Notes: generated by a model not told the origin, from the letters alone. 64,000 bases of DNA from Eubacteriaceae bacterium (GCA_910575665.1 CAJTFB010000012.1:33028-97027), one strand, 5' to 3'. Positions 52,995 through 61,971 are shown, numbered from the stretch's first letter. Numbers and translations: made by a program.

Positions 52995-53036
52995 AGACGG
53001 CGCCAATTTGAAACAAAAATCAAATTGACGCCGTCT
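52995..53036. terminator. Hairpin after rsmI; minimal copy of the CGCCAATTTGAA repeat
   Basis: AGACGGCGCCAATTTGA (52995-53011) pairs with TCAAATTGACGCCGTCT (53020-53036) with one mismatch, around an 8-nt A-rich loop. The sequence is close to the outer arm of the 49041-49315 element. It may double as a terminator, although the T-run is poor. Confidence 0.65.
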
Positions 53037-53069
53037 ATTTATAAAAATACAATTTTGGGCAAAAGGAAA

Positions 53070-53095
53070 GGCAGGAGTCTAGGGGGGCTCCTGCC
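53070..53095 (-). terminator. Terminator of the abrB-like gene
   Basis: GGCAGGAG (53070-53077) pairs with CTCCTGCC (53088-53095). Reading on the minus strand, a T-rich stretch (TTTCCTTTTG) follows, just after the stop of the AbrB-like gene. Confidence 0.6.
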
Positions 53096-53114
53096 ACACT
53101 AAAGGGATATATGA

Positions 53115-53369
53115 TTAAATTAAACCAGCTAGCTTAGATAATTCTTTGATAGACTCTTTGGAAACAAGCTTTCCATGATATTCTACCAAATCTTCTTCTG
53201 CGCCTGTAAAAATGTCAGCAGGTGCATATTTTGCTAAAATAATCTTATTGTCTTCTGTATAAATCTCTAATGACTCCCTATCTCCGATCCCGAGTGAACG
53301 CCTAAGTTCAATAGGAATCGTTATACGACCTAATTCATCTAATCGCCTTACAATTCCAGTGTTTTTCAT
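53115..53369 (-). CDS. AbrB-family transition-state regulator
   Basis: An 84-residue AbrB/SpoVT-like DNA-binding protein. KNTGIVRRLDELGRITIPIE and LRRSLGIGDRESLEIYTED are the swapped-hairpin domain. The C-terminal half (ELSKLAGLI) differs from B. subtilis AbrB. AAAGGAG is upstream of the ATG. It occurs convergent with rsmI, as in Bacillus. Such regulators control stationary-phase and sporulation genes; abrB itself is a Spo0A target in Bacillus, but I see no clear 0A box near this gene. Confidence 0.9.
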   Translation of the reverse strand: MKNTGIVRRLDELGRITIPIELRRSLGIGDRESLEIYTEDNKIILAKYAPADIFTGAEEDLVEYHGKLVSKESIKELSKLAGLI

Positions 53370-53429
53370 AATACGCTCTCCTTTAAATATGTATCTGGAA
53401 ATTTTAATGTGTTCGCTTGTTGTGCCTTA

Positions 53430-53458
53430 ATGTTATCATTACTTTTGGCGATAGTCAA
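53430..53458 (-). promoter_or_regulatory. Sigma-A promoter of the AbrB-like gene
   Basis: On the minus strand: TTGACT (53458-53453), 17-bp spacer, TAACAT (53435-53430). The gene starts about 60 bp downstream. The remaining intergenic AT-rich stretch to 53556 holds nothing else clear. Confidence 0.65.
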
Positions 53459-53556
53459 TAAAAAGAATGTAAAAAAATATAAAATATGTATTAAAAAGTC
53501 TAAAATTGTTGGATATTGTTACTAAATAGTAAGAAATTAAAGGTATTATTTGTGTA

Positions 53557-54051
53557 TCAGCTCATCGCTCTTCGTATCACCTGGGTGGCGAGCCAGCCAA
53601 TCAGGATTCCCGTAAACAGGCCGCTGAAATAAAGGATGGGAGCATACCATAGGATGGACTGGAAACCTACAAAAAAAGAGGCAGACAAGAGCTGTCCCAG
53701 ATTGTGAAAGATCCCCCCCAGGGCACTGATGGACAGTATGGACAGGCGTTTTTTAGTTAGACGCAGAGTAAATGCCATGACAGACAGGCTCAGAAGACTG
53801 CCGGCGGTGCTGTAGAGCAGGCTGAACAGGCTGCCAAAAGTAAATGCATTCAAAAGGTTGCGGAGCATGGAAAGTCCCAGGGCATAGCGGGGATTTTTTT
53901 GATAGAGTACGATCAATATGACCAGGTTTGCCAAGCCCAGTTTCATGCCTGGGAAAGGGAGGGGCAGTGGAATCAGGCTTTCCAGATAGCTGAAAATAAA
54001 AGCAAGTGATGTGTATATGGAAAATTCGCACAAAGATCGAATGCGGCTCAT
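53557..54051 (-). CDS. Gx transporter family membrane protein (HepI-like)
   Basis: A 164-residue polytopic protein with four or five membrane segments. YLESLIPLPLPFPGMKLGLA then NLVILIVLYQKNPRYALGLS, and later SALGGIFHNLGQLLSASFFVG, are typical of the Gx transporter/heptaprenyl-diphosphate-synthase-component-I family. It is 4 bp overlapped with the upstream NusG-II gene, a pairing common in Clostridia. The substrate is unknown. Confidence 0.85.
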   Translation of the reverse strand: MSRIRSLCEFSIYTSLAFIFSYLESLIPLPLPFPGMKLGLANLVILIVLYQKNPRYALGLSMLRNLLNAFTFGSLFSLLYSTAGSLLSLSVMAFTLRLTKKRLSILSISALGGIFHNLGQLLSASFFVGFQSILWYAPILYFSGLFTGILIGWLATQVIRRAMS

Positions 54052-54434
54052 GGAGCACCTCCTGTAACAGCATCGAACGGAGTTCCCTCATTTTCGCTGT
54101 TTTTGATTTCTAGTACAAGTTTGTGGGGAAGACAAACAATCGTCTCTCCGGAACGGGAGATGCGCCTCATGCTGACACAGACCTTGTCTGGACAATCCGC
54201 AGCTGTCATGGACGCGGCCCCGTTCTGGATCAAAATCGTATTTTCACCGGAGGCAGTTTGTAGGGTTTCCCTGCGGTCAGCAGAGAGAGGATAGGCAGCA
54301 GTTCTTTTTCCATCTACCCGAATCTCCACATAGGTTCCTACAGAAGTGCGGGGAAAATAGATCAACACGGCCAATAAGACACCGGCGAAAATCAGTATGG
54401 ATAGAAAAAAAATATCCGTTTTATGAAAATTCAT
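54048..54434 (-). CDS. NusG domain II-containing exported protein
   Basis: A 128-residue protein with one membrane segment (IFFLSILIFAGVLLAVLIYF) and a small beta domain. ENTILIQNGAASMTAADCPD and KVCVSMRRISRSGETIVCLP match NusG domain II proteins, with Cys residues at the usual CPDKxC and CLPH sites. ATG 54434 is chosen because GGGGGAAG is upstream. It overlaps the Gx transporter gene by 4 bp, so they are translated together. Confidence 0.85.
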   Translation of the reverse strand: MNFHKTDIFFLSILIFAGVLLAVLIYFPRTSVGTYVEIRVDGKRTAAYPLSADRRETLQTASGENTILIQNGAASMTAADCPDKVCVSMRRISRSGETIVCLPHKLVLEIKNSENEGTPFDAVTGGAP

Positions 54435-54588
54435 AGATGCTTCCCCCAAAAAAATTTAAACATTCACTGAATCAAACTTTCTATCAGCCCGACGCGCCGT
54501 CAAGCTATTCATGTATACAAATCCAGTATATCATATATGTGCCAAAGTTGTAAATTCTAAAAGTTATCAGAATCACTGTAAATCTGCA

Positions 54589-54598
54589 TTTTGTATCA
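54589..54598 (+). promoter_or_regulatory. Shared upstream motif TTTTGTATCA, array gene 1
   Basis: TTTTGTATCA occurs 106 bp before the start of array gene 1. The same 10-mer, or its reverse complement, lies upstream of all five array copies. It may bind a common regulator. Confidence 0.55.
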
Positions 54599-54625
54599 AA
54601 ATAATTATTCCATAAAAAGCACAGA

Positions 54626-54660
54626 ATTATATTGCTTTTTTTATTAAAAAGCAATATAAT
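54626..54660. promoter_or_regulatory. Perfect 15-bp inverted repeat before array gene 1
   Basis: ATTATATTGCTTTTT (54626-54640) and AAAAAGCAATATAAT (54646-54660) are perfect inverted copies around TTATT. It lies 44 bp before the ATG and is absent from the other copies. It could act as attenuator, operator or terminator of upstream readthrough. Confidence 0.55.
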
Positions 54661-54703
54661 CAATTTATATAACTATATAATACTAAAAGGAGGGTTTAGG
54701 AGG

Positions 54704-57457
54704 ATGAAAATGAGAAAAGCCATGGCACTTGCACTGGCTGGTGCTCTTGTTTTAACCACCGTTGCAACGGGTACCACAAGTGAAGCTGCCAAGAAGACGA
54801 AGCTGAAGACAAAAAAAGTCTCTATTTTTGTCAAAGGAAAAAAGAAAATTTCCATCACGGGTAAAAAGGCGAAGCACAAATACACCTTTACATCCAAAAA
54901 GAAAAAGATTGCCAAAGTATCCAAGACGGGCGTGATCACTGGGGTGAAAGCTGGAAAGACTACCATCACGGTAAAAGACACTTGGAAACAGAAGGGCAAG
55001 AAGAAATCCAAGAAACTTGGTACGATCAACGTAACTGTTAAGAAGAAAACAACACCAAAGCCAAAGGTTACAGCTAATGTACCTCAGGTGACACCACAGC
55101 CGCCTGCACCGGCGACCCAGGCTCCCGGCGGCGACGGTGGATCACCAACAGCGCCACCAGATAATCCGGGAACTGAGACGAGTCCGCCGACAGCAACTCC
55201 GCCAACCACCGGAAAACCAACGCAGACGCCGACAGGAAAGCCGACGCAGACACCGACAGGAAAACCGACGCCTCCACCGCCTGCACAGCAGACACCTACC
55301 GTTTATAAACCGCTTAATCTGGCGGATGTAGAAAAGGTAGAGGGCGTAACCTACAATGAAGAGACCAAGAGTATCTCCGTGAAAGATGTGGAGCAGTTTG
55401 CGATTCCTCTCGGATACAGTGTTCAGCAGGGGCATGCGATCTGGGTGAAACTCAAAGGTAAACTGAACGGTGAGCAGGGCTTTAGAAGCTGGCTGGTAAA
55501 TAGTGTAGATAATAAGGGAACAGTGTCCAACCAGTGGATCGCTACATCAGAACCAGGCTTCAAAGCGCCAGGTGAATTCGAGTATACATTCCAGCTGGTT
55601 TCCGAAGCAGATGATGTATCTGCTCTGTTAATCAAAGGTATATCATTTGGGGTAAACATTGATGATATAGAGTTGACTTCCATCGAGACCTCTTATCCGA
55701 TCAAAGATCCTACTCCGCCAGAACCAGACATCAAAGCTCCAACTGCAAGTCTTTCTATTGATAAGCCAAACATCAGGGCGGAAGAAAAAGCCAATGCAGC
55801 AGTGACAGTCAGTGCTGGCGAGGTTACAGATGTAACGTGGTCTGTGGAAAAATCAGATATCGCTTCTGTTGCAAAAGACAGTAAGGATGCTAAAAAAGCA
55901 GTGATTACTGGTATGGCAGAGGGTGTGACGAAAGTTACTGCAGAAGTAAAAGTAACAGTAGAGGGGAAAGACTTTACTGTGAAAGCGGAGGGAACGCTCC
56001 ATGTTGCTGCCAAGGATGCCCTGGTTGTAAATGCGACCATCGAATCTGCCCCATCGGAGATTCAGATCGCAGAGACCGCTGAGATGTCTGTGAAAATTGA
56101 TGCAGGAGAAGATGTTGTTACCATCGAAGACATTGTGTGGGCAGTGACAGAAGGGGATGCGGCGACGATCGATACGGAATCCCTTGAAAAAGGCAAAGTA
56201 CGTGTGATAGGTCAGAAAGAAGGAGATGTAACGATCTCTGTGACTGTAACCGTTAAAAAAGGTGATAAGACAGCCACAGATACCAAAGAAGTTACCATCC
56301 ACGTAACACCGATTACATATAATATCGGCAAAACGCTTACCTTTAATGGGGAGGCAGTCAGTGGTGACAATGTTTGGGTAGCTCTTAAACTTGATGAGCC
56401 GCTCAGAATTAAAAAGACAGACAAAGTCGAGGTAGTATTCTCTGCCAAAGCGGGAGACAGTGCGGATTCACCCAGTGACACAACCACTGTATTTAAGATG
56501 GCGATGGCACCAGGAATAGAAGAAGGCGTTATGACTGCATATAAACTGCAGGAGAAAGCGACGCTTAGAAACTCGGCTACGAGAGTTGGAAGAGCAGAGT
56601 TTACGATGGAGAAAGCAAATTTCGCAAGTAATTACTCTGAAATTAACAGCATCGTCGGTTCCATCACTTCCACAAGTGCAGAATCGGTCGTAGTTACGGT
56701 AGAGAAAGTTCTGATTACACCGACGGAGAAGATTGCTCTTTCCCTGCAGGCTCCTGGAACCTTTGACAAAGGTGCAGAAACTGTAATTCAGGCAGAGGTA
56801 GATGAAAATGACTACACCGAGATTGAGTGGAAATCTAGCGATGAGTCAATCGCAACAGTGACTGCTGATAATGACGACCCAAGAAAAGCAATTGTCAACG
56901 GTGTTGGCGAGGGTGAGGTTACGATCACAGTAACTGTGAAAAAGGGTGATCAGGTTTCCGAAGAATCTGTTACAAGAAAAGTAGTAGATAATTATAAGAA
57001 TAAGCCTCTGAAACTTGATCTGTCTGCTGTTAAGTCCAATGCAAATCAATGTGTAGTTAATTCTGATGGAAGTATCACCATAAATGGAGAGGCAGGCGGC
57101 GGCGCAGGAATTCCTCTTCCTCATGAGCTGTTTAGTGGTGATAAGATCAAAGTGACCGTTAAGGGTAAATTCCCTGAAGCAGGTGGTACATTACGTCTTT
57201 ATCCGTCTGTTGATTTGATAACTGGGTCATCCACATATACGTATGGTTGTTTGAAACATACCGGCTATCAAGCAAATTGGGATGTTCCATCGGAACAGCA
57301 TTCAATTCAGGCGGCTCTCTCTACAGTGAACGCAGATAAAACATTTGAAATCAAGGATCTGGAGTTCGAGATAAACAAAGATAATGTTGTTAATTTGCTT
57401 TTCAGACAGGCATCTGACGGGATTATCATTACAGAAATTATTGTTACGTATCTTTAA
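54704..57457 (+). CDS. Secreted modular Ig-like protein, array copy 1
   Basis: A 917-residue exported protein. Signal peptide: MKMRKAMALALAGALVLTT, ending near SEAA (about residue 29). Residues 30-118 are the Lys-rich Ig-like module shared by all copies (KIAKVSKTGVITGVKAGKTT). A Pro/Thr linker follows (about 120-205) with GKPTQTPT repeats. A binding-like domain spans 205-345 (HAIWVKLKGKLNGEQGFRSW). Two BIG2-like units (about 365-560), a second beta domain (560-690), a further Ig-like unit and a C-terminal beta domain end the protein. No sortase or membrane anchor is seen. ATG 54704 has AAAAGGAGGG upstream. Probably polysaccharide or surface binding (inference). It has its own terminator. Confidence 0.8.
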   Translation: MKMRKAMALALAGALVLTTVATGTTSEAAKKTKLKTKKVSIFVKGKKKISITGKKAKHKYTFTSKKKKIAKVSKTGVITGVKAGKTTITVKDTWKQKGKKKSKKLGTINVTVKKKTTPKPKVTANVPQVTPQPPAPATQAPGGDGGSPTAPPDNPGTETSPPTATPPTTGKPTQTPTGKPTQTPTGKPTPPPPAQQTPTVYKPLNLADVEKVEGVTYNEETKSISVKDVEQFAIPLGYSVQQGHAIWVKLKGKLNGEQGFRSWLVNSVDNKGTVSNQWIATSEPGFKAPGEFEYTFQLVSEADDVSALLIKGISFGVNIDDIELTSIETSYPIKDPTPPEPDIKAPTASLSIDKPNIRAEEKANAAVTVSAGEVTDVTWSVEKSDIASVAKDSKDAKKAVITGMAEGVTKVTAEVKVTVEGKDFTVKAEGTLHVAAKDALVVNATIESAPSEIQIAETAEMSVKIDAGEDVVTIEDIVWAVTEGDAATIDTESLEKGKVRVIGQKEGDVTISVTVTVKKGDKTATDTKEVTIHVTPITYNIGKTLTFNGEAVSGDNVWVALKLDEPLRIKKTDKVEVVFSAKAGDSADSPSDTTTVFKMAMAPGIEEGVMTAYKLQEKATLRNSATRVGRAEFTMEKANFASNYSEINSIVGSITSTSAESVVVTVEKVLITPTEKIALSLQAPGTFDKGAETVIQAEVDENDYTEIEWKSSDESIATVTADNDDPRKAIVNGVGEGEVTITVTVKKGDQVSEESVTRKVVDNYKNKPLKLDLSAVKSNANQCVVNSDGSITINGEAGGGAGIPLPHELFSGDKIKVTVKGKFPEAGGTLRLYPSVDLITGSSTYTYGCLKHTGYQANWDVPSEQHSIQAALSTVNADKTFEIKDLEFEINKDNVVNLLFRQASDGIIITEIIVTYL

Positions 57458-57489
57458 TTCTGGGATAACTGTATAAATAGCGAATTTTA

Positions 57490-57541
57490 AAGAGGGTGCC
57501 CTAAAAGTCAAGAAATGACTTTGGGGGCACCCTCTTATTTT
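57490..57541 (+). terminator. Terminator of array copy 1
   Basis: AAGAGGGTGCCC (57490-57501) pairs with GGGCACCCTCTT (57525-57536), with AAAGTCA/TGACTTT nested inside. ATTTTTT follows. Confidence 0.9.
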
Positions 57542-57547
57542 TTCCCT

Positions 57548-57588
57548 AAGGCGTGCAGAACGCAGAAAGCAGTTTTCAGACACACCCT
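57548..57588. repeat. 41-bp dispersed repeat, copy 2
   Basis: Begins AAGGCGTGCAG and ends CAGACACACCCT, matching 46396-46436 at 38 of 41 bases. It sits between the copy 1 terminator and the copy 2 promoter region. Confidence 0.7.
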
Positions 57589-57613
57589 GGATCCTTTTGT
57601 GTACCGCGTCAGA

Positions 57614-57623
57614 TTTTGTATCA
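57614..57623 (+). promoter_or_regulatory. Shared upstream motif TTTTGTATCA, array gene 2
   Basis: TTTTGTATCA lies 103 bp before the start of copy 2. A TTGACT follows at about 57656, but no -10 at 17-bp spacing is seen, unlike copies 3-5. Confidence 0.5.
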
Positions 57624-57725
57624 AAAAAAGGTAATTATTTTTGGTACAAAAATTTTGACTTTTTGGGTAAATTGAATGAACTATATTTCTTGTATTAAAT
57701 ACAACACAAAGGAGGATTTAGGCTA

Positions 57726-59402
57726 ATGAAAATAAGAAAAGCCATGGCGCTTGCACTGGCTGGTGCTCTTGTTTTAACCACCGCTGCAACGGGTACCACA
57801 AGTGAAGCTGCCAAGAAGACGAAGCTGGAGACAAAAAAAGTGTCTATCTTCGTTAAAGGGAAAAAGAAAATTTCCATCACGGGTAAAAAGGCGAAACACA
57901 AATACACCTTTACATCCAAAAAGAAAAAGATTGCCAAAGTATCCAAGACAGGTGTGATCACTGGAGTAAAAGCCGGAAAGACGACCATCGCGGTAAAAGA
58001 CACCTGGAAACAGAAAGGCAAGAAGAAAACAAAGAAACTTGGAACCATTAACGTTACTGTAAAGAAGAAAACAACTCCAAAGCCAAAGGTTACACCTAAT
58101 GTACCTCAGGTGACACCGCAGCCACCAGCACCGGCAACCCAGGATCCAAATGGCGGTGGATCACAGCCTCCTGTTGTGACACCAGATAACAGTGGAGATC
58201 CGACCCCAACACCTTCTGGAAAGCCGGATGATCCGACCCCGACACCTTCTGGAAAACCGGATGATCCGACCCCAACACCTTCCGGAAAACCGGATGATCC
58301 AACCCCAACTCCGGATATCAAGGCGCCAACGGCTGAGATGATAATTGCCGGATCAAATATTAGAGCAGAAGAGAGCACTACTGCTGGGGTAAAGGTTAGT
58401 GCTGGTACCATTACAGATGTAACATGGAAAGTGGAAAGCACAACAGTTGCTACTGTTCAAAAGGACAGCGCGGATGCTAAAAAAGCAGTCATTACCGGTG
58501 TGGGAGAAGGTGAGACAAAGGTCATTGCAGAAGTAAAAGTGAAGGTAGAGGACAAAGACTTTAACGTGAAAGCAGAAGGAATGATTCATGTTGCCGCGAA
58601 GGACGCCCTGGTGATCAATGCGACGATTGAATCTGCACCGACTGAGCTGGAGATAACAAGATCTGCTGAGATGTCCGTTAAGGTTGATGTAGGAGAAGAA
58701 GAGGGCGTTGCACCTGGAGCTGTGGAAACGAACAAGACAGCGACCGTACAGGCTGAGATTGATGAAAATGATTTCACTTCTATCGAATGGGTATCAAGCG
58801 ATGAAACAAAAGCGACTGTAGAAGCTGATCCTGAAGATCAGAGAAACGGTATCGTGACAGGAGTCGCTGCCGGCGAAGTTGAAATTACTGTAAAAATTAA
58901 AAAAGGTGATAACGTAATCAAAGAAGAAACTGTCAAGATGGAAGTAAGATTTAATTATAAAGGTACCCCGATCGATATTGACCTGACAAAAGGTGAGGCA
59001 GTTGACGGAGGTACAGTAACGAAAAATGAGGATGGCAGTGTTCTGATTATGAATGAGCCTGGTGCTGTAGTTTGTGCTCTTCCATATGCTTTGAAAAAGG
59101 GTGAAAAAGTGAAAGTTATAATGGAAGGACACTTCGGAGAAAAATCTGGAGGTTTCCGTCTGTGGACAGCGCCAGATCCATCAACTGTCGGAGGCAATAA
59201 AGTTCAGGCAGGAAGTACTGTGAATTATGAGCTCAATAATGGCAAACCAGACTTTAACCCAGGAAATGATTTTTCAGTTACAGCAGAACTAGAAGCTTCT
59301 GTGGAGTGTGTAAATTTAGTAATTAGAATGCCTGGCTGGAGTGGATCTGTTACCACATTGACAGATCTTACCTTTACAAGATTTGAGGTGGAGTATATCT
59401 AA
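57726..59402 (+). CDS. Secreted modular Ig-like protein, array copy 2
   Basis: A 558-residue paralogue. The signal peptide and Lys-rich Ig-like module (residues 1-118) are nearly identical to copy 1. The linker carries DPTPTPSGKPD repeats (about 158-197). One BIG2-like unit follows (about 198-300), then a short segment with a second Ig-like unit (IDENDFTSIEWVSSDETKAT), and a C-terminal beta domain of about 150 residues (GEKVKVIMEGHFGEKSGGFR). It lacks the first binding-like domain of copies 1 and 3. Its last two domains resemble those of copy 1. AAAGGAGG lies upstream of the ATG. Confidence 0.8.
   Translation: MKIRKAMALALAGALVLTTAATGTTSEAAKKTKLETKKVSIFVKGKKKISITGKKAKHKYTFTSKKKKIAKVSKTGVITGVKAGKTTIAVKDTWKQKGKKKTKKLGTINVTVKKKTTPKPKVTPNVPQVTPQPPAPATQDPNGGGSQPPVVTPDNSGDPTPTPSGKPDDPTPTPSGKPDDPTPTPSGKPDDPTPTPDIKAPTAEMIIAGSNIRAEESTTAGVKVSAGTITDVTWKVESTTVATVQKDSADAKKAVITGVGEGETKVIAEVKVKVEDKDFNVKAEGMIHVAAKDALVINATIESAPTELEITRSAEMSVKVDVGEEEGVAPGAVETNKTATVQAEIDENDFTSIEWVSSDETKATVEADPEDQRNGIVTGVAAGEVEITVKIKKGDNVIKEETVKMEVRFNYKGTPIDIDLTKGEAVDGGTVTKNEDGSVLIMNEPGAVVCALPYALKKGEKVKVIMEGHFGEKSGGFRLWTAPDPSTVGGNKVQAGSTVNYELNNGKPDFNPGNDFSVTAELEASVECVNLVIRMPGWSGSVTTLTDLTFTRFEVEYI
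58197..58316 (+). repeat. 33-bp tandem repeats in the copy 2 linker
   Basis: Three near-identical 33-bp units (58197-58229, 58230-58262, 58263-58295) plus a partial fourth encode DPTPTPSGKPD. Copy number could change by slippage and alter linker length. Confidence 0.9.
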
Positions 59403-59472
59403 ATATAACGGTATAAAACATATTCAGAGAACTTGTATACAGATTTAAAAATCAATAAATAGAGAAAATAGT

Positions 59473-59526
59473 GAAGGGGCTGTTGCAAAAGTAGATGAAA
59501 ATCTACCGAAGCAGCGGCTCTTTTTA
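59473..59526 (+). terminator. Terminator of array copy 2
   Basis: AAGGGGCTGTTGC (59473-59485) pairs with GCAGCGGCTCTT with G-T pairs, and GTAGAT/ATCTAC form the inner stem. TTTTT follows. Confidence 0.8.
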
Positions 59527-59592
59527 TTATGGGATTGAGCCCTCATTTTTTTGACACGTATTTTCCTTGTTTTGTAAATGTTGGTTTTGAAA

Positions 59593-59636
59593 TGATACAA
59601 AATTTTATTGACTTTTGTTGAAGATTAGTTCATAAT
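59593..59636 (+). promoter_or_regulatory. Shared motif and sigma-A promoter of array copy 3
   Basis: TGATACAAAA (59593-59602), then 5 bp, TTGACT (59608-59613), 17-bp spacer, CATAAT (59631-59636). The motif-to-promoter layout is the same in copies 4 and 5. Confidence 0.75.
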
Positions 59637-59678
59637 AATTATATTCCTAAAACAATACATAAAGGAGGGATTAGGCTA

Positions 59679-61727
59679 ATGAAATTAAGAAAGGCCATGG
59701 CGGTTGCGCTGGCTGGTGCCCTTGTTTTAACGACGTTTGCGACAGGCACTACGAGTGAAGCTGCCAAAAAGACGAAGCTGAAGACAAAGAAAGTTTCTAT
59801 CTTCGTCAAAGGAAAGAAGAAAATTTCCATCACGGGTAAAAAGGCAAAGCACAAATACACCTTTACATCCAAAAAGAAAAAAATTGCCAAAGTATCCAAG
59901 AAAGGTGTGATCACCGGAGTAAAAGCCGGAAAGACTACCATCACGGTAAAAGACACCTGGAAACAGAAAGGCAAGAAGAAAACTAAGAAACTTGGTACGA
60001 TTAACGTAACTGTTAAGAAGAAAGCAACTCCAAAGCCAAAGGTTACAGCGCAGGTAACCCAGGCGCCAGCGCCTCAGCCGCCTGCACCGGCAACCCAGGC
60101 TCCCGGTGGTGACGTTGGATCACAGACGACGCCACCAGATGCGACACAGGCACCAACAGCACCTCCGGCGAAAACATCAAAGCCGCCGAAAACTCAGCCA
60201 CCTACACCTGTACCTACACCGACTCCTCCAAGCCGGGAAGATCAGAAGCCAACGACATATTACCCGGCTAATATGGCAGAGGTAGAACAGGTAGATGGCG
60301 TAACTTATGATCCTGAGACAGGTTCTATCTCTGTAAAGGATGTAGAGCAGTTCTGTATTCCTCTGGGATATACAGTAAAGAATGGTCATGCTATCTGGGT
60401 AAAGATCAAAGGAAGAATGAATGGCGAGCAGGGATTCAGAAGCTGGATGGTTAATGATATGGCTAACAAGACCACCCTTTCTGATCAGTGGGAAGCTAAG
60501 AATGAAGAAGGCTTCCAGGCGCCAGGTGAGTTTGATTACACATTCCAGCTGTTATCCGAGTCAGATGATGTAACTTGTCTGCTGATTAAGGGACCAGTTT
60601 ATGGAACAAATATTGATGATATTGTTATCACATCCCTTGAGATCTCCTATCCGCTGGGTGAAGGTTCAACGAAACCGGATCCAGAAGCGCCGACAGTTGC
60701 TATGGATCTTGATAAACATATGATCACAGCAGGCAGCACAACAACAGCAGAAGTTTCTGCAAGTGCAGGCAAGATCAAAGAGGTAACTTGGTCTGTAAAA
60801 GACGAAACTGTTGCTAAGGTAGAGAAAGATGCAGAAGATGCTAAGAAAGCTACAATTACTGGTTTGAAAAAAGGAGATACAAAAGTCTCTGCTGAGGTGA
60901 CAGTGACCGTAGAAGGAAAAGACTTTACTTTAACAACAGAAAAGGATCTTGCAGTTGCAGGAAAAGATGAACTGGTTGTAAATGCTTCCATCGAGAGCGC
61001 TCCTACAGAGGTGATCATTGGGGATACTGCTGAATTGAAAGTGACTGTAGATACTGGTACAATCGAGAGTGTCGTATGGTCAGTTGAAGGCGATGCGGCA
61101 ACTATCGAGACCGATTCTGTAGAGGCTGTGAAGGCCGTTCTGAAAACTGTGAAGGTTGGAGAGGTAACTGTCTCTGCTACTGTAACAGTGAAGAAAGATG
61201 GTAAGACAGCAACAGATACAGCGAAAGTAACGATCAATGTAATTAGAGATCCTAGTGACATCATTGAGATCGATATTACAAAGAACATTACTGTAGCAGG
61301 CAGGGGAAATAAAGCAGCCTTTGAAGTACAGGCGGATGGTTCCGTTAAATGTACTTGGGATTCAAGCACAGACGCCTATACATTTGTTAAATTTAACTTT
61401 GATGGTATGGATCTGACAAATTATTGGTGTGTAATCGATGCGGAAGGTGATAACATGAATATTGATATTACTGATGCCGTAAGAAAAGAGCCTGCCTGGG
61501 GGAATCCGTACTCTGTTACTGCACCTGTATATGGAAAAGCTTTTCCGTATGTGGTAAAGTTGGATGATGCAGCGAAGAATCCGACTAACGATAAGGAGGG
61601 TAACCCTGCTGATTACACGAACGTGGCTGGAGTGAATATCTACAAAGGTGACGCCACAAATGAATATACTCTTGTCGTAAAATCAATCAAATTCTATAAG
61701 TATGAGGAAGATATTCCGAAAGCATGA
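59679..61727 (+). CDS. Secreted modular Ig-like protein, array copy 3
   Basis: A 682-residue paralogue. The constant signal peptide and Lys-rich Ig module come first. The linker (about 120-200) is rich in Pro and Thr (PPTPVPTPTPPS). The binding-like domain (about 200-340) matches that of copy 1 (HAIWVKIKGRMNGEQGFRSW). Two Ig-like units follow (about 345-525). The C-terminal domain (FDGMDLTNYWCVIDAEGD, later SIKFYKYEEDIPKA) matches that of copy 4. So it combines a front half like copy 1 with an end like copy 4. AAAGGAGGG is upstream of the ATG. Confidence 0.8.
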   Translation: MKLRKAMAVALAGALVLTTFATGTTSEAAKKTKLKTKKVSIFVKGKKKISITGKKAKHKYTFTSKKKKIAKVSKKGVITGVKAGKTTITVKDTWKQKGKKKTKKLGTINVTVKKKATPKPKVTAQVTQAPAPQPPAPATQAPGGDVGSQTTPPDATQAPTAPPAKTSKPPKTQPPTPVPTPTPPSREDQKPTTYYPANMAEVEQVDGVTYDPETGSISVKDVEQFCIPLGYTVKNGHAIWVKIKGRMNGEQGFRSWMVNDMANKTTLSDQWEAKNEEGFQAPGEFDYTFQLLSESDDVTCLLIKGPVYGTNIDDIVITSLEISYPLGEGSTKPDPEAPTVAMDLDKHMITAGSTTTAEVSASAGKIKEVTWSVKDETVAKVEKDAEDAKKATITGLKKGDTKVSAEVTVTVEGKDFTLTTEKDLAVAGKDELVVNASIESAPTEVIIGDTAELKVTVDTGTIESVVWSVEGDAATIETDSVEAVKAVLKTVKVGEVTVSATVTVKKDGKTATDTAKVTINVIRDPSDIIEIDITKNITVAGRGNKAAFEVQADGSVKCTWDSSTDAYTFVKFNFDGMDLTNYWCVIDAEGDNMNIDITDAVRKEPAWGNPYSVTAPVYGKAFPYVVKLDDAAKNPTNDKEGNPADYTNVAGVNIYKGDATNEYTLVVKSIKFYKYEEDIPKA

Positions 61728-61759
61728 TAATCACTTTTTATAAGTGTTTATAAAAAAAC

Positions 61760-61790
61760 CAGGCGCAGCAGTTGCTGCGCCTGATTTTTA
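61760..61790 (+). terminator. Terminator of array copy 3
   Basis: CAGGCGCAGCA (61760-61770) and TGCTGCGCCTG (61773-61783) are perfect inverted copies, followed by ATTTTT. The rest of 61728-62017 contains the promoter of copy 4 and nothing else clear. Confidence 0.9.
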
Positions 61791-61927
61791 ATTGCATTGG
61801 GAATTCTGTTTTTACAAGATTTGCTTGTTTTAGGGGATGGTTTGAGGAATAAAATGACCATATACCCCCTCTCTAAATGCTCTATATTTGGTGAAAATCA
61901 CCTGCTTTGTAAAAGTTGGATTTTAAA

Positions 61928-61971
61928 TGATACAAAAAAATATTGACTTTTGAGAAAGATTGGTCCATAAT
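61928..61971 (+). promoter_or_regulatory. Shared motif and sigma-A promoter of array copy 4
   Basis: TGATACAAAA (61928-61937), 5 bp, TTGACT (61943-61948), 17-bp spacer, CATAAT (61966-61971). Confidence 0.75.

Noticed and set aside
58197..58316. Possible CRISPR array from regularly spaced repeats
   Set aside because: The units are directly adjacent with no spacers and encode a Pro/Thr linker in frame.
60647..61369. Long minus-strand open frames inside the array genes, for example 240 codons at 60647-61369
   Set aside because: They are mirror images of biased coding sequence; the plus-strand frames have signal peptides, ribosome-binding sites and domain structure.
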